Assembly (NCBI GenBank): GCA_029204225.1
Contig: CM055111.1
Span: 18,368,668 to 18,432,667, forward strand
Origin: Diphasiastrum complanatum
Lineage: Eukaryota > Streptophyta > Lycopodiopsida > Lycopodiales > Lycopodiaceae
Length of the DNA stretch: 64,000 nt
Direction of reading: 5' to 3'
The notes beneath the pieces were generated by a model. The model was given only the letters and a program-made list of their open reading frames with translations. It was not told where the DNA came from and did no database searches. How positions within the stretch are numbered: the first letter of the stretch is position 1; each line of letters begins with the position of its first letter. The position numbers were made by a program, and so were the translations under genes. Positions 1-11,169 of the stretch are shown in pieces.

Positions 1-751
1 CCTACAAGACGAAGGAAGCGAGGAGGGAGGAAGTGATGATGAGTAGAGTTTTTAAATTAAATGTAAGGCCTTGTAGAAGGCAATGTTTGAAGGGAGAATT
101 TATTCTCTCATCAATGTACTTTTTTTTAAATCAATCAATATAATGTTTTGGCACCACATCATTCTTGCAAAAAATTTGAATGCATATATTTTTAATTCAT
201 GAATGCAAATGTATAGTCTATTGAATGTGCATCTATTGAATGCAAGTGTATTTATTGATGTATTCAATGCAATGTATAGTCTATTTATTGCACATCTATG
301 GAATGCAAATGTATCTATTGATGAATTCAATGTAATGTATCTATTTAAGCACATGATTTGCATGGAAAATGAATCAAAATAAATGTGAATTTACCTTTAC
401 TATTGTATCTCCATTGTTTTTAATCTTTGCTTTTCCTTTTGCATGCACTTGATCTTTCAATCCTTTGCAATGAAAGCTCTTTTTTCATTTTTCATATTCA
501 AGCCTACATCACAAACAAAATATATCTTAAAACATATGATCACAAAACACATACTATTAACATCCATCAATGAAAAACTCCTAAACACTATCAATCTTCT
601 CACTCACATTCATCCCCATCTCATCCTCACTCCCATCTATACTCTCTTTTTCTCTCTCACACACAACAGAAAAAGGAAGTCGACCTCTAGTTTAGGAGTG
701 AACCACATTTTGGTTTGTGCCAAATCTTTTTTCTTTTGGGTCAAAAAAATC
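1..751. other. AT-rich sequence without a recognised gene
   Basis: No recognisable protein is encoded on either strand. The short open frames around 100-363 and 443-778 are low-complexity and have no motif. Apart from the small diverged repeat at 201-358, nothing is seen until the palindromic word array that begins near 752. Confidence 0.5.
201..358. repeat. Diverged tandem repeat, unit about 60 bp
   Basis: Three degenerate copies of a unit that begins GAATGCAA(A/G)TGTAT and runs through ATTCAATG and a CTATTTA stretch start near 201, 238 and 301. The last two align over about 58 bases with few changes. It is a short local minisatellite with no evident function. Confidence 0.5.
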
Positions 752-1240
752 TGCATGGATTATCCATGCAAAATCTAGAGACTTAATCGCATGGATACCG
801 CGTGGATAAAAAAAAAATTATCCACGCGGTATTCACGACCCCAGCTCTCTGGATTTCACGTGGATAAAAACATTTCGTGTGGATAATCCACGCGTGGATA
901 ATTTGCCATGCAATATCCACGCAAAAGTTGAGCCTTTTTTTAAAAAATCTTACTATGGCGTGGATTATCCATGAGAAATAAAAATTCACATTTTTGTATT
1001 CGGGTGTCAGAGGTTTGCCCAGCTGCCGGTTGTCGAAGTTGGCGTGGATAATCCACGCAGTTTGAATTTCATGACATCCGGCCGATCTGCTGCTGGAAAT
1101 GACACTTGCGTGGAACATCCATGCGTGGATAATCCATGCATCGTATCTATGCGTATATCCATGCCTATCCATGACTATATCCACATGAAATTTTTTTGCC
1201 CGTGCCTCCTCCTTTATGTTGTGCGTGGATATTTGCTACA
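752..1240. repeat. Array of short palindromic words (GCGTGGATAATCCACGC type)
   Basis: About twenty half-sites of the form (C/G)(G/A)TGGAT or its complement ATCCA(C/T)G lie within 490 bp, many paired head to head. Clear pairs are at 752-770 (9-bp arms around one T), 793-809 with 818-834 (17-bp arms, one mismatch, A-rich loop), 876-892, 957-973 and 1040-1057. Spacing is irregular. The array lies just upstream of a CACTA transposase fragment (DUF4216). Many CACTA elements carry subterminal arrays of short transposase-binding words, and that is the favoured reading. A decayed hairpin-rich MITE is the alternative. Confidence 0.7.
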
Positions 1241-1367
1241 TGTGTTCCTGTGACATTTAGTTCCATATCGTTCAGTACAAAAAATACAATGCACTGTGTG
1301 GACGCATGGATGACACTTTCGTATATAGCATATTGACAAAAATAGAAATACGTACGATTGTGGAGTC

Positions 1368-2227
1368 ATGGCAAATTTTACCCAAGAGAGTCGAGCAAGG
1401 ACAACGGACACCAGTTTACTCTCTCTTCAACTTGATTATTGTGGGACAATCAATGGCATCTTTGAAGTTGGATTTAGACAATTCAACTTTTTCATATTTG
1501 ATGTCCAATGGTTCAAAGTTATTTGCAATGGTCCCAATGCAACTGTCAAAGATGAGAGTCATTATTTTGCCATTGAATCTGCCAAGCTTTGGACAGATCA
1601 AAGCGATACATTTGTTTTTCATCAACCATGTGAGCAGGTACATTTCTTCTATGTCTTCAAGATGTCTATGCTCTTTTGTTGTCAATCAGTCGATTTTCAG
1701 TGTACTGCAAAAAATGTATATTGTATATAGTAATACCCAAGCAATTGTAACAAAGCTATGGATATTAACTACGAGTCAATGTTTATGGTAACATCGATCA
1801 ATTACAAGTGGTCTTTCACCCCAATCGTTCTAGATGATCGTACGTGATTCAAGTCGCTCCTCGAAGTAAAAGAATTTTTGAAGATAGAGATGTCGTGGAG
1901 GACGTGGCGCTGCTAGTTGATGCACCTCATGAACAAGATCGTGATGATGGATTCGATAACACATTTTTGGAGGATGATCATGTGCAAGCTTCACAAGCTA
2001 ATGATGATGTTGAGCGTGATGCATCATCATCGGATGGATCAACGACACACGACACACCTTCTTGGTCTCACTCGTTGCAACCGTCGCCATTAGCTTTCGA
2101 AGATCAACTTATTTATGATGAAGCTATAAGAGATATTTGGATAGAACTAGAGATAGACTCATTTGGTTTGGCAGGTTTGTCGCATGATGATGTAGAAAAT
2201 GATAACAATGAACTACCAAATAAATAA
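1368..2227 (+). pseudogene. CACTA (En/Spm) transposase C-terminal fragment with DUF4216-like domain
   Basis: The 120-residue frame at 1368-1730 contains a stretch matching the DUF4216 domain found downstream of the TNP2 transposase core in plant CACTA elements: DYCGTINGIFEVGF, then IFDVQWFKV, then FVF-QPCEQVFF-like residues. The frame breaks near 1640. After stops around 1830-1845 it resumes at 1844-2227 as an acidic tail (RSKRIFEDRDVVEDVALL and many D/E residues), as expected after DUF4216. The catalytic core is absent. This is a broken 3' part of an autonomous CACTA element. Domain recognition is by eye; an HMM search would settle it. Confidence 0.6.
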
Positions 2228-2605
2228 GTGACACAATACGATGTATTTTAACTCATTGTAATATTAATCATATTGCTCATAGATGCAATAACACTTTATT
2301 AATTGACTAGTTGACATCGAATAAAAAGTAGATGCATGTGAGTACACAATTTGTGATCATCATTTTTTTGTGATACATAAATTTCTTTATTCACTTGTGC
2401 ATATGGCAACCAATGTTGATAGAAAATGGAATTCAATGTGTTGATAGGTAACAAATTCCAAAAGTGAGATCCATTTACATTCTGTTTTATACCGTGGTTT
2501 ATACCGAGGGGCCTTTTTTTCATCAGTCTCGGTATTACCCTCAGTTAGCAGAGTGTCCTGAGATGCCTCTGGCCACCTGGACTCTCTCTATAACCCTCTC
2601 TATAA
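2228..2605. other. Intergenic, nothing recognised
   Basis: AT-rich sequence between the CACTA fragment and the copia relic. It contains a small GGTTTATACCG-type duplication near 2490-2530 and two CTCTCTATAA words near 2581-2605. No terminal inverted repeat or gene was found. Confidence 0.4.
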
Positions 2606-2859
2606 ATGTCTCAAAACAAGTTCAAATTTGGTAGGCTTATTCTTGATGAGGATGGTTTGGATGTTCAAGATGAAAATGATGATGATTTTGTGTTGTCTTC
2701 ATACATGCTTGCTAATGATGGAGATCTAGATCCATGGCTGATTGATAGTGGAGCAAGTTCACACATGACTATTTACAAAGAGTACTTCTGTTGTGTCAAT
2801 GTAGCATAGGGTTTGAACGCTGGGAGCGTCAACCCCGCCTTCACCTGCATAGCAAAAGG

Positions 2860-2950
<91 letters not shown>

Positions 2951-3147
2951 CCTAGGTCAAGAGAGGCTTTGGGGGCTTGAGCGCCTACTCAAAGCTATTC
3001 ACACCCAACCTAGGAAGGAGAGAGAGAAAGAGAGGAGAGATAGAAGGCCTTGGCTAGGAAAGGCTTTGACAATGGCGCCATTGTTGTGTCGTCAATGTAG
3101 CATAGGGTCCGAACATTGGGAAGCGTCAACCCCGCCTTCACTTGCAT

Positions 3148-3201
<54 letters not shown>

Positions 3202-3357
3202 CCTAGGTTGAGAGAGGCTTTGGGGGCTCGAGTGCACCCAAAGCTATTCACACCCAACTTAGGAAAGAGAGAGAGAAATAGAGATGACAGATAGAAGGCC
3301 TTGGCTAGGAAAGACTTTGGGGGCTGCTCGAGCACCTACCCAAAGCTATTCGATCCT

Positions 3358-3433
<76 letters not shown>

Positions 3434-4600
3434 GTTTTTTGCTTTGATTGAGAATGTCAAATGAGTAAAGATGGTGCACTTCTCACTTCTTTGTTGGCAT
3501 ATGGAGATGACAAGAGGGTGATTTACACCGCCAATATTGATGGTGAGTGTGCAATCAAAGGGATTGGCACAATTCATATTTCTCTCTCTACAAATAGAAA
3601 TGTTCATTCTAAGGATGTTTTGTTCATTCTATTTATTACCAAGAATTTACTTAGTGTGAGTCAATTGCTAAGTAAAGGCCTCAAAGTTGAGTTTGATGGA
3701 GATGCTTGTATGATCAAAAGGAAGGATATCTTGATTGAAAAAGGTAAAAAACAAGAAAAGTTGTTCAAACTAGCTACTTGTATTATTGCTAACCAAGTTG
3801 GATGTGTTGCAAGAGAGCAAATACCTATTCAAGAGGTTTGTCATAAGACATCTCAACTTCAAGTTATTGGAGGTAATGGCTAGGAAGCAAGTTGTGATTG
3901 GTCTTCTAAGTTCCTTAAGTAGCATCAATCATGTTTGTGAGTCTTGTGCTTTGTCAAAGTCTCATAGACAACCTTATACTAGATCTACATCTTTATCTAT
4001 AAAGCCTTTTCAAGTTGTACATTCGAATATTCATCAAATTAGCAATAGTGGAGCTAAGATGTATGTAACTTTCATTGATGATTTTAGTAGATTTTGTTGG
4101 ATGTATCTACTAAAGAGCAAAGATGAAGTGTATGATGTCTTTGTTAAGTTCAAGAATGCAAGGGAGAATCAATTTTCCACAAGGATCAAGTGCTTAAGGA
4201 GTGACAATGGTGGAGAGTACATATCTACCAAGTTCAAGGCCTTTTGTGATGAGCATGGGATCAAGAGACAGTATACAACACTAAGGACCCCACAACAAAA
4301 TGGAGTGGCTGAAAAGAAGAAAAGGACTTTATGTGAAAGTGCCAAAGCCATGAGGTTAAGTGCTAAACTTGATAAGCCATTTTGGGATCAAGCATTGTTG
4401 TGCGCTAATTTCTGTTGGAAATTAAGCCCACAATTGCCTCCTTGGTTAATGACTAATTTCTATTTCATGATTCTTCTTGCATGTTTATTGATCATTGATC
4501 TAGGGTCAGGTGAAACCAACTTTGGTTCTACGTCTGCTTATCTGATACCTGTAGGAATCACAAATTTAGACAACCAATTTATTTGAAGAACGTCTACAAC
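2606..4600 (+). pseudogene. Copia-type polyprotein relic (protease to integrase), interrupted
   Basis: The frame at 2606-2806 carries the copia protease motif WLIDSGASSHMT (aspartate in DSG). It stops where GA-rich tandem units begin (2794-3434). The protease end resumes at 3461-3883 (VIYTANIDGECAIKGIGT, then NLLSVSQLLSKGLKVEFDGD, the gag-pre-integrase region). The integrase core is at 3895-4430 with the three acidic residues in place: FIDDFSR, RSDNGGEY and NGVAEKKK. It ends after KPFWDQALLCANF. Reverse transcriptase and RNase H are missing, and no LTR is visible. The protein once processed and integrated element cDNA; this copy is dead through the insertion, frame breaks and truncation. Confidence 0.85.
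2794..3434. repeat. GA-rich tandem units (period about 297 bp) inserted in the copia relic
   Basis: A unit beginning GTCAATGTAGCATAGGGT at 2794 recurs at 3091 with the same order of blocks: CGTCAACCCCGCCTTCAC, a long (GA)n run, GCCTAGGT, GAGGCTTTGGGGGCT, CAAAGCTATTCACACCCAAC and GAAGGCCTTGGCTAGGAAAG. Pure (GA)n runs lie at about 2861-2946, 3151-3198 and 3361-3433. The block splits the protease coding region of the copia relic, so it arrived after that element or expanded inside it. Confidence 0.75.
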
Positions 4601-5007
4601 GGGCTTCCGGTTGATCTCCAGCAAAGGAGGGTAACCAATCCTATCATAATTTCAAGTTCATGTTAAGCTCAATAACCTGAAGTCATTGAATACTTGGCCA
4701 TCTTCACGAAATTAACATTAAGAACAAGTCTGCAGAAATACATTACTTTTTTTACAGTTTGCAGAAATACATTATGTTTTCAACAGCTTCGGCTTTTTCT
4801 CATTTCTCCGATATGCGATACTTGCATAGTTCAAAAGTTTAGCTTGTGCAATTCAAAAGTTTAACTATTTTCAACACCTTCGGCTTTTTTGCATTTTTCC
4901 GAAAAATGCAAAGAGAGAAAATTTCCGAAGGTCATCTACTTTCATGAGTTAAACTGTTTTCAAGACATCTTTGCCTTTTTAAGGGCACCTTTGGCTTCTT
5001 GCAAAAA

Positions 5008-5008
<1 letters not shown>
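4601..5008. other. Non-coding; short internal duplication
   Basis: No gene is seen. Around 4784-4812 and 4878-4906 the words CTTCGGCTTTTT and CATTT(C/T)TCCGA recur about 94 bp apart, with GTTCAAAAGTTTA-like words between them. This is a small decayed tandem duplication. Confidence 0.4.

Positions 5009-5098
<90 letters not shown>
5009..5098. repeat. Compound microsatellite (TG)n(AG)n
   Basis: About 20 TG units run directly into about 25 AG units without interruption. The open frames spanning it on both strands are artefacts of the repeat. Confidence 0.95.
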
Positions 5099-5103
<5 letters not shown>

Positions 5104-5574
5104 TCGAAGGTCGTCTAAAATAAACGAGGAACGTTCCAGTGACGTCCTCGTCCGCATCAACGATAATGAACGATAATGATTCATTGACCGTATATACTAT
5201 GTATAGTTGTCACAAAAGCCATATACTTTCAAGTACAATGACTTTCCTAATTAGGTGACAAGCATTCAATGTAATTAATACACGGATGCGGAGGACATAG
5301 TTCAAAAAAGATAATCTTTGTTACTCTACGGAGTGGACAAACACACCTCTAGAAATTACAAATGCATCGCTCCATTGAATAACTTTAACCAATATATGAG
5401 TTACACGTATGTACTTTATACCTTACTAAAGTAAATTTAACTATGAGTTTAAATTACTCTAGTTTAAGATTGCGATTCGAATCTAGTCGATTCGTGTAAG
5501 TGACTTGTTAGTGCTTCGTCCTTGTAAATAAAACTTCAAATACATAACTAATAGACCTTCAATTATATTTGAAT
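5099..5574. other. Intergenic, nothing recognised
   Basis: AT-rich, no gene. A GATTCGAATC word near 5472-5481 resembles a tRNA-type B box, but no A box, poly-A tail or cloverleaf was found around it. Confidence 0.4.
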
Positions 5575-7152
5575 TCAATCCCTATTTACAATGTACATTG
5601 TAATGGCCAAAATGGACCTAACACATATTCCCCGGTGGAAAAACACTAGTTCCACTGAGTGTCGAGTCTGGGTCTTCTTCATCTTCTTTCTTCGTTTAAC
5701 CTCCTTGATGTGATGCTCACTGTCACTCTCGTCGGATGTACGTACCCCCAAGAAATGACTTACAGGTTCACCCTTTTCTTGTGAATCAATGGTAAGCAAT
5801 TTAAATTCACTGGCTATTTTCTTTGACCATGACATTTCTATCAATGTTGTTGCAGTTGCGACGATGTCCAGTTTCGTGTTTATGGTACTAGCATGGCTAG
5901 TCCATGCCAAATAGGTTGGAGCAGCAGATTTTGTTTTTCATCCATAACACTGGATACTAACCGTGGTCTATTAGCATTGTCTTTTCCAGCCATTCAGTGG
6001 TTATCATCGTATAGCGTTTGTTGACAAACAACTCCCGTGTCTATTGTATAGCAATCACAACAAAGTCCATGAATTGGAAAGTGCCGTGAGTGTGGAAATT
6101 CTGAGTTGCTTTGTCGATTTTCTCTTGGAAACCCTCTTCTCATCAGTAATATAGCTGCCATAATAATGGGTATGTGATATTTATATGCCTTGCCACCGTA
6201 GCATACACCGCATCAAACTTGTTAAAAGATCTTGCTGCCCATGTTGTAAACCTTGCGCACTTCTTAATGGTTTGATAGTGCAAGTCATTATGTATCAGTA
6301 AGGCATGTTCGACTTCATATATATATATCTTCATCCAACCTTGTAAGAATGCCCAAGCCAAAATCATTTGTTCTTTCAACTCCAAATTCTGCCAGAACTC
6401 ATATAACTCACATAGCTCCCATGGCTCATCTCACTCTTCTGTTGTGATATCCACCTTTGACAAGAACAAATAGTCAATATTCCATGCATGTTCGATGTTG
6501 CGTTGATGTATCCAAGGCTGTAAAGCCTTGTACATGCTGTTTACTTTCCTTCCCAATCTTATTCTAGGTCTTTTCGCCCGACGTGGTACAACCATCAGGG
6601 ATTGATTTTCTATTGACTTTCCCATAACTTGGCTATGTTGGTGTTGACTTGTATCCACTTGCATGGAATCTCATCTAAGCTTGAGTTGATCTATCAAATC
6701 CGCTATGTTCTTCAATAAGCCCTTTGCCTCTTCCTGTAATTTCTACCACTCTATTTCTTTGTCTTGAAGTGTGCCTTGTAAGTCAGACAAGTGTTGTTTT
6801 AAGTGCTGCACATCGGTCATAGATTGTTGTAGGTTTGCCTACTCTTGAACTGCTTCTGGATGCGACAACCAGTTATTGCAATGGTGTGCCATCGATAACA
6901 ACCCTCGTGTTCAGCTAATTTCTTTTCCAGTTGCATGTTCTCCTCTTGCAAATATCCCTGCTCTTCCACAAACTGTTCCAGTTTGTCCATGACATGGGTG
7001 TGTAGAATATTCTTTGTCCATTCCTTGAGTCTCGTGTTGTCACTACGGACTGGTCTACCATTGGTAACTTTTAACAAATTCCATACCAGATCATAGACTT
7101 GGAGAAAAGTCGTTAGCGGTGTGTAGAAATGTCCGAATGTTGTCATCATCAT
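5575..7152 (-). pseudogene. Decayed coiled-coil protein gene of a repeated family (copy 1)
   Basis: Read on the minus strand, open segments at 7152-6817, about 6840-6665, 6664-6431, 6430-6143 and 5910-5575 form one protein-like series broken by stops and shifts. Near 6960-6910 there is a coiled coil (KLEQFVEEQGYLQEENMQL), followed by a Q/K/E-rich helix (QHLKQHLSDLQGTLQDKEIEW). Then comes WNIDYLFLSK, a PW pair, FWQNLELKEQMILAWAFLQ and a hydrophobic helix. The same order (W-x2-DYL-x-L-x-K, PW, FW, A-x2-Q) appears on the minus strand at 45.6-46.0 kb, so this is a second copy of that gene. I do not recognise the family. Stops inside it are TAG and TGA. Its upstream end is cut off by a copia fragment at about 7153. 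Confidence 0.5.
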
Positions 7153-7445
7153 GGTATTTCAATTCTTCAAATGTAGAAGCTGAGTTTCCTAGCACAAATA
7201 TTGTTGGTGCTCTTCATTCTCTTGTTGATCTTCTAGGAGATCCTTCTGTTACTGCAATGCTCTTGTCTTTATCTGTTTTGCTAGGTCCAGAACCAATTCG
7301 ATTTACAGGTGTTGTAGCAATAGGCTGGCATGCAAATCTTTCTTCATCTGATTCGCCGCTCGAATGAGGTGCGACTTGAACATCTTCGTCTGAGTGTTCA
7401 TCCACTGCTCTCTCTGTCACGGTTCGTAGATCCTAGTATTGTCTT
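7153..7445 (-). pseudogene. Copia family A fragment (integrase-RT linker)
   Basis: On the minus strand this encodes VTERAVDEHSDEDVQVAP, SSGESDEERF, then GSGPSKTDKDK and GSPRRSTR. That is the acidic/serine linker between integrase and reverse transcriptase, also found at about 13975-14200 in the larger family A copy (ESDNERF, GSGPSGANKGK, GSPRSSTR). Only about 290 bp survives. It directly abuts the coiled-coil pseudogene. Confidence 0.75.
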
Positions 7446-8650
7446 AAGCATATAGCATAACTTTTTTGCTTTTCCTTCTTATGTCCCCATCAAGAAAACT
7501 TGGCACTGTACCACAATTTTCCTGTTTTCATCTATTACGTCCTCATTTTGTGCAACAAATTAGACTCATGACCTAATTAAAGGAGAGAAAATAAAGTAAT
7601 AGGCAGCTCACCACTTATTAAAAGTAAACTATCTTATTATGTACTTTATTTCTCTTGCATGTCCTCATTTGTGTGGCTAACTCCTAACTTCAAAGAGAAT
7701 AAATGAGGTCCTCACCAACTCACCACCTAATCAAGCAAAGAACTATTTATAAGCTATAGACTATGGATTTAGCTTGATAATACCTTGCTGCATACATACA
7801 AATACCAAAACTCTCTATGATCTAGAAAATCTAAGGTTTGCATTCCACCAACTAGCTTGTTGTTGTACATAAAGCTTCATCTGCGAAAAAACATAATGTT
7901 AAATCTCAAGATGTGAACATACATCAAAGTTTTATGGAGATTCATTTCTAGAAAAGAAAAAGACGTCAATTCTCTCTTAGATAAACCATGTTTGGAGCTC
8001 ATTGGAGGTTGTCTCTTAAAAAAAATGTGTCTCAAAATCTATGCTTCAAACACTACATTTATCCTCATCTTCAAGCCTCATAAGGATCATTGCAAATTCT
8101 TAGACAAATCTTCTCATGTACTAGGTTATTATCATTATTTAAACAATATACAAAGTACATTTCTAGTTCTATGTTATGAACGATTTATTTTATGAGCAAT
8201 ACCATCACATTTTAGTTTTCCAATAAACTTCTCATACTGACATCTAATGAGAGATAAGCACCTAACACTAAATCTTGTGCCAACAACCCAATTATTGGCT
8301 GCCACATAGCACATGAGCCTTGTGACATCTAGGCATTGGATGTCCTCATAGAATTTATGACCAAAGTCCACTAGTATAAAAACTTTCACAAATTAAGTAA
8401 CCTTTATTGGTCGTCATGCAAAGTCCACTCAAAATAAACATGTAACAAAATTCACACTTAGACATCAAACTCGAAAAGGGGTCTTAGGCCTTCAACATGG
8501 TTGGCCTTCCTTGCTCAAGGGTTCCACAGCCCTTGGGGACCTAGAGCAAAGGTCCTCTCACATTGTAAATTTGTAACTACCTTTGCTTATACAAAATTAA
8601 TTAAAAAATAGAAGAGTATCATAAATTAAGCTTAAAACGGACAAAATTTA
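7446..8650. other. Intergenic, nothing recognised
   Basis: AT-rich sequence with only short open frames lacking motifs (for example 7992-8195 and 8174-8389). No repeat boundary, promoter or gene could be supported. Confidence 0.4.
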
Positions 8651-9337
8651 CTTATATGTCACATTTGTGTGTCGGACTTGCAAGAAAGAAATAGACGCGA
8701 GATAATATCTTTGAGCGGTTTGTTCCCAAAATGAAATAGCGCATTGTAACATGGCACTGAGGCCATACGTACAAGCCATTCCATGCTGATGCTGAAACCG
8801 CGTATGCTTCACAGAACAGCTGAGAACATGAACATGTCATGCTGGGAATGAAAGCAATGGTCAAATGTCTTGTCACATCTGACCTCTTATGCTCTTGCAT
8901 GATTCTTAACCTCCATGGCTCAGAACTAATTATAATTACCACTTTCAACTTTCGATTCTAATCAACGTATTCTGTACTGCGCGATAAATAATCAATAGAC
9001 TGACGGAGATCAGAACCGCAAAATCGTGAGATGGACGAGAGAGTTTATACGCAAATGGCAGGCTTTTGATTCGGATGTGCCTAGAGGATAGTTGACAGCA
9101 AAGTAGCTTATACAGATCACAGATCAGTGGAAAGCGGATCTTAAAGCTAGTGAAAATGCAAATAGAACTTGCACACGAATCAAAAGTTTCCGCCCACGAG
9201 TGGGGCAGGGAAGCAAATGGAATCTGAGTAGTCAAGCCCAACACACGCACAGTAGACCACCGCACCAAGCGTGGGCCTATTATTTATATCTACTTAGATT
9301 GAATTACGCATTTGGCGAACAAAATATTAAGCACTGA

Positions 9338-10497
9338 TCATGCGCCAATATCACAGACATGCTCTTCAGTGCCCAGAAAACATGGAGATCCAACATTTAC
9401 AGCCGTATTATGAACTTCGGCGCATTGTGGAGGTTTAAAAATGGTGGTAAAGTCGGATAGACAATCCGTGTTCTCTTGAAATATGACATCTACATCTTTG
9501 ACAAGCCTCTCAGTTTGAGCAGTATAGAACGGAGATTTTAGTTGAGATATTAACATGACTCCTGGAAGATGATCAGCACTGAGGAGCGTCGATGCCAGGA
9601 CATTTTCCATCAAATAGCCTTCATCTGGCCTAATTTCTGTCGACGATTCAAATGGCTACTCTGATCTCTGTTCTGTCTAGTAAGGCCCTGATCATTTTGG
9701 TATGGTTGAGAACTATTGGTACGCTGTTCAGAAGTCATTTTGTTAGTCCACATAGTTGCTAGCAGAATCATTGGCGCTCCCACAAGTTCAAGCTCGCTCG
9801 GAGATTTGTGTCGGAGAAGTGTAGAGAAAAATGCACCCCAGACCGGAATAGTCATGTAAATCAAAGTGGCGACGGATGCGTTCACTCCACGCAGAGCTCG
9901 TATTTCCAACCAGCTGCAAATTCCACCACAGACGATGCCATTGTAGATTAATGGAAGCCATGGTAAATGTTGAGCCAGTGTTGTAAAGTCTAAACCCCAA
10001 TCACTAGAACTGGTGCACAGGTTGCATATCTCCCAGAAAAAGCTGAGGAAAGATAATACGGCCGACTGAAGGGCATTTGAACGCTTTGCATCCAATGCTT
10101 TAGCGATTCCAAAGACTTCTGATCGAAATATTTGCAGATCAGAAATTAATGAACTCGCGAAAACCCACGGGTTTCCACGTTGTGGAATAATGATGCCTTT
10201 CCACCCTGAACCTTCTTCCTCCAGCACACCCATACCTAACAGGGAAAATCAATGTTTGATTAGTGACTTTAACCGCTCATCTGGGATAGGTTATCGACAC
10301 CTCCAGAAAGACCATGCACTGAATGCCTTTTACCATGTAGTACATCTGAGAGCTTCTACTAATTAACTGCCTGAATGACTAAATATTTGATAGCTGATAT
10401 TAGATAGATTACCAGATAGTGCTATAAAGGTAGAAAGCCACTTGACTCCAGTTACCGACCGGCCAGCGCAAAGTTTCATCAAGGGAACAAGCATCAC
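9338..10497 (-). CDS. EamA/DMT-type membrane transporter, C-terminal exons (copy 1)
   Basis: Two coding blocks join cleanly on the minus strand: 10497-10413 and 10235 onwards. Together they read ...VMLVPLMKLCAGRSVTGVKW, then ...FIALSG-MGVLEEEG, the usual end of an EamA helix pair. The last exon continues with helices around FLSFFWEICNL, LPLIYNGIVCGGICSWLEIRA, NASVATLIYMTIPVWGAFF and ELVGAPMILLATMW, about the second EamA repeat. Members are drug/metabolite-type carriers in plastid or other membranes; the substrate cannot be told. The frame stops at 9610. Compared with the copy at 29.5 kb there is a 4-base length difference near 9630-9650, and a second frame (9613-9338) carries on the homologous tail, so the tail may be frameshifted here. 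The first EamA repeat was not found. Confidence 0.6.
10236..10412 (-). other. Intron of the EamA gene
   Basis: The donor is ATCTG|GTAATC at 10413/10412 and the acceptor CCTGTTAG|GTATGG ends at 10236. Joining the flanks gives the EamA-like stretch ALSG-MGVLEEE in one frame with codon phase 1. The intron is 177 bp. The upstream exon is itself preceded by an acceptor (GGATAGCAG) at about 10498-10506. Confidence 0.65.
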
Positions 10498-10980
10498 CTG
10501 CTATCCATGCATTGTTAGCTTGAAGGAGAGAAAGACATGTAAACAAAGGTTTTGTGTCTTCGAATTTTTATATGAAATGATGGAAAGAGTTTTGTAAAAA
10601 GACAAAACCGCAAGATCATAACGATAGAGATAATCAAACAATAAACACTTCATTTTCATCACTTTCATAATATTGCATTGCCATAAGTTTGTATCTCAAG
10701 ATCCATGTTCCTAACATTTCGCACTAGTATTTAGAATTACGTACGTACAATGCTACGATATGTTCTTACTAGCTGTGGACGGATGGCGCCGATGTAATTT
10801 GAGGGATTTACATTGTGAGGTGCTTGGTCCACTGCTGCGTATGGGCATTCGTTTTCGGGATCGGGAATTGTCTTTTTTACCAGACTTCTACTATCGTCCT
10901 CTTTCACACGGTATCTACTATCTTTCTTTTGTCTTGCCTTCAAGATGTGTTTTTCTATGTCAAATCTAAGACATACACAT

Positions 10981-11169
10981 CTACATTGCGGTCGTTTGCA
11001 GCAATCTAGAAGCTGATGTATAAGACGAAACGTTATTTATTCTTTTTCTTCGTACGAGACATTGTATAGCAAGATCTCGAACTGAACACTTAAGTCGAGT
11101 GCCAGATATTGAAGTGCGTCGAAAATAATGTTTTGGAGCAAAAGTCACGGCATTTAATTGCAGAAACAT
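10981..11169 (-). CDS. Possible 5' exon with transit-peptide-like sequence (uncertain)
   Basis: The minus-strand frame starts MFLQLNAVTFAPKHYFRRTS and is rich in Ser, Arg and Thr with no acidic residues for about 25 residues, like a plastid transit peptide. It lies about 0.5 kb upstream of the recognised EamA exons on the same strand, where a first exon could be. No convincing splice link was found, and the first EamA repeat is missing between them. It may be chance. Confidence 0.2.
   Translation of the reverse strand: MFLQLNAVTFAPKHYFRRTSISGTRLKCSVRDLAIQCLVRRKRINNVSSYTSASRLLQTTAM

Noticed and set aside
752-1240. CRISPR-like array
   Set aside because: The words are short, irregularly spaced and in both orientations, spacers are not uniform, and the window is plant nuclear DNA with introns and retrotransposons.
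3010-3607. Minus-strand frames of repeated Ser-Leu
   Set aside because: They are translations of (GA)n microsatellites.
4889-5184. Frames on both strands across 4.9-5.2 kb
   Set aside because: They depend on the (TG)n(AG)n repeat for their length.
5440-5540. tRNA gene or SINE from a GATTCGAATC B-box-like word
   Set aside because: No A box at the right distance, no cloverleaf and no A-tail.
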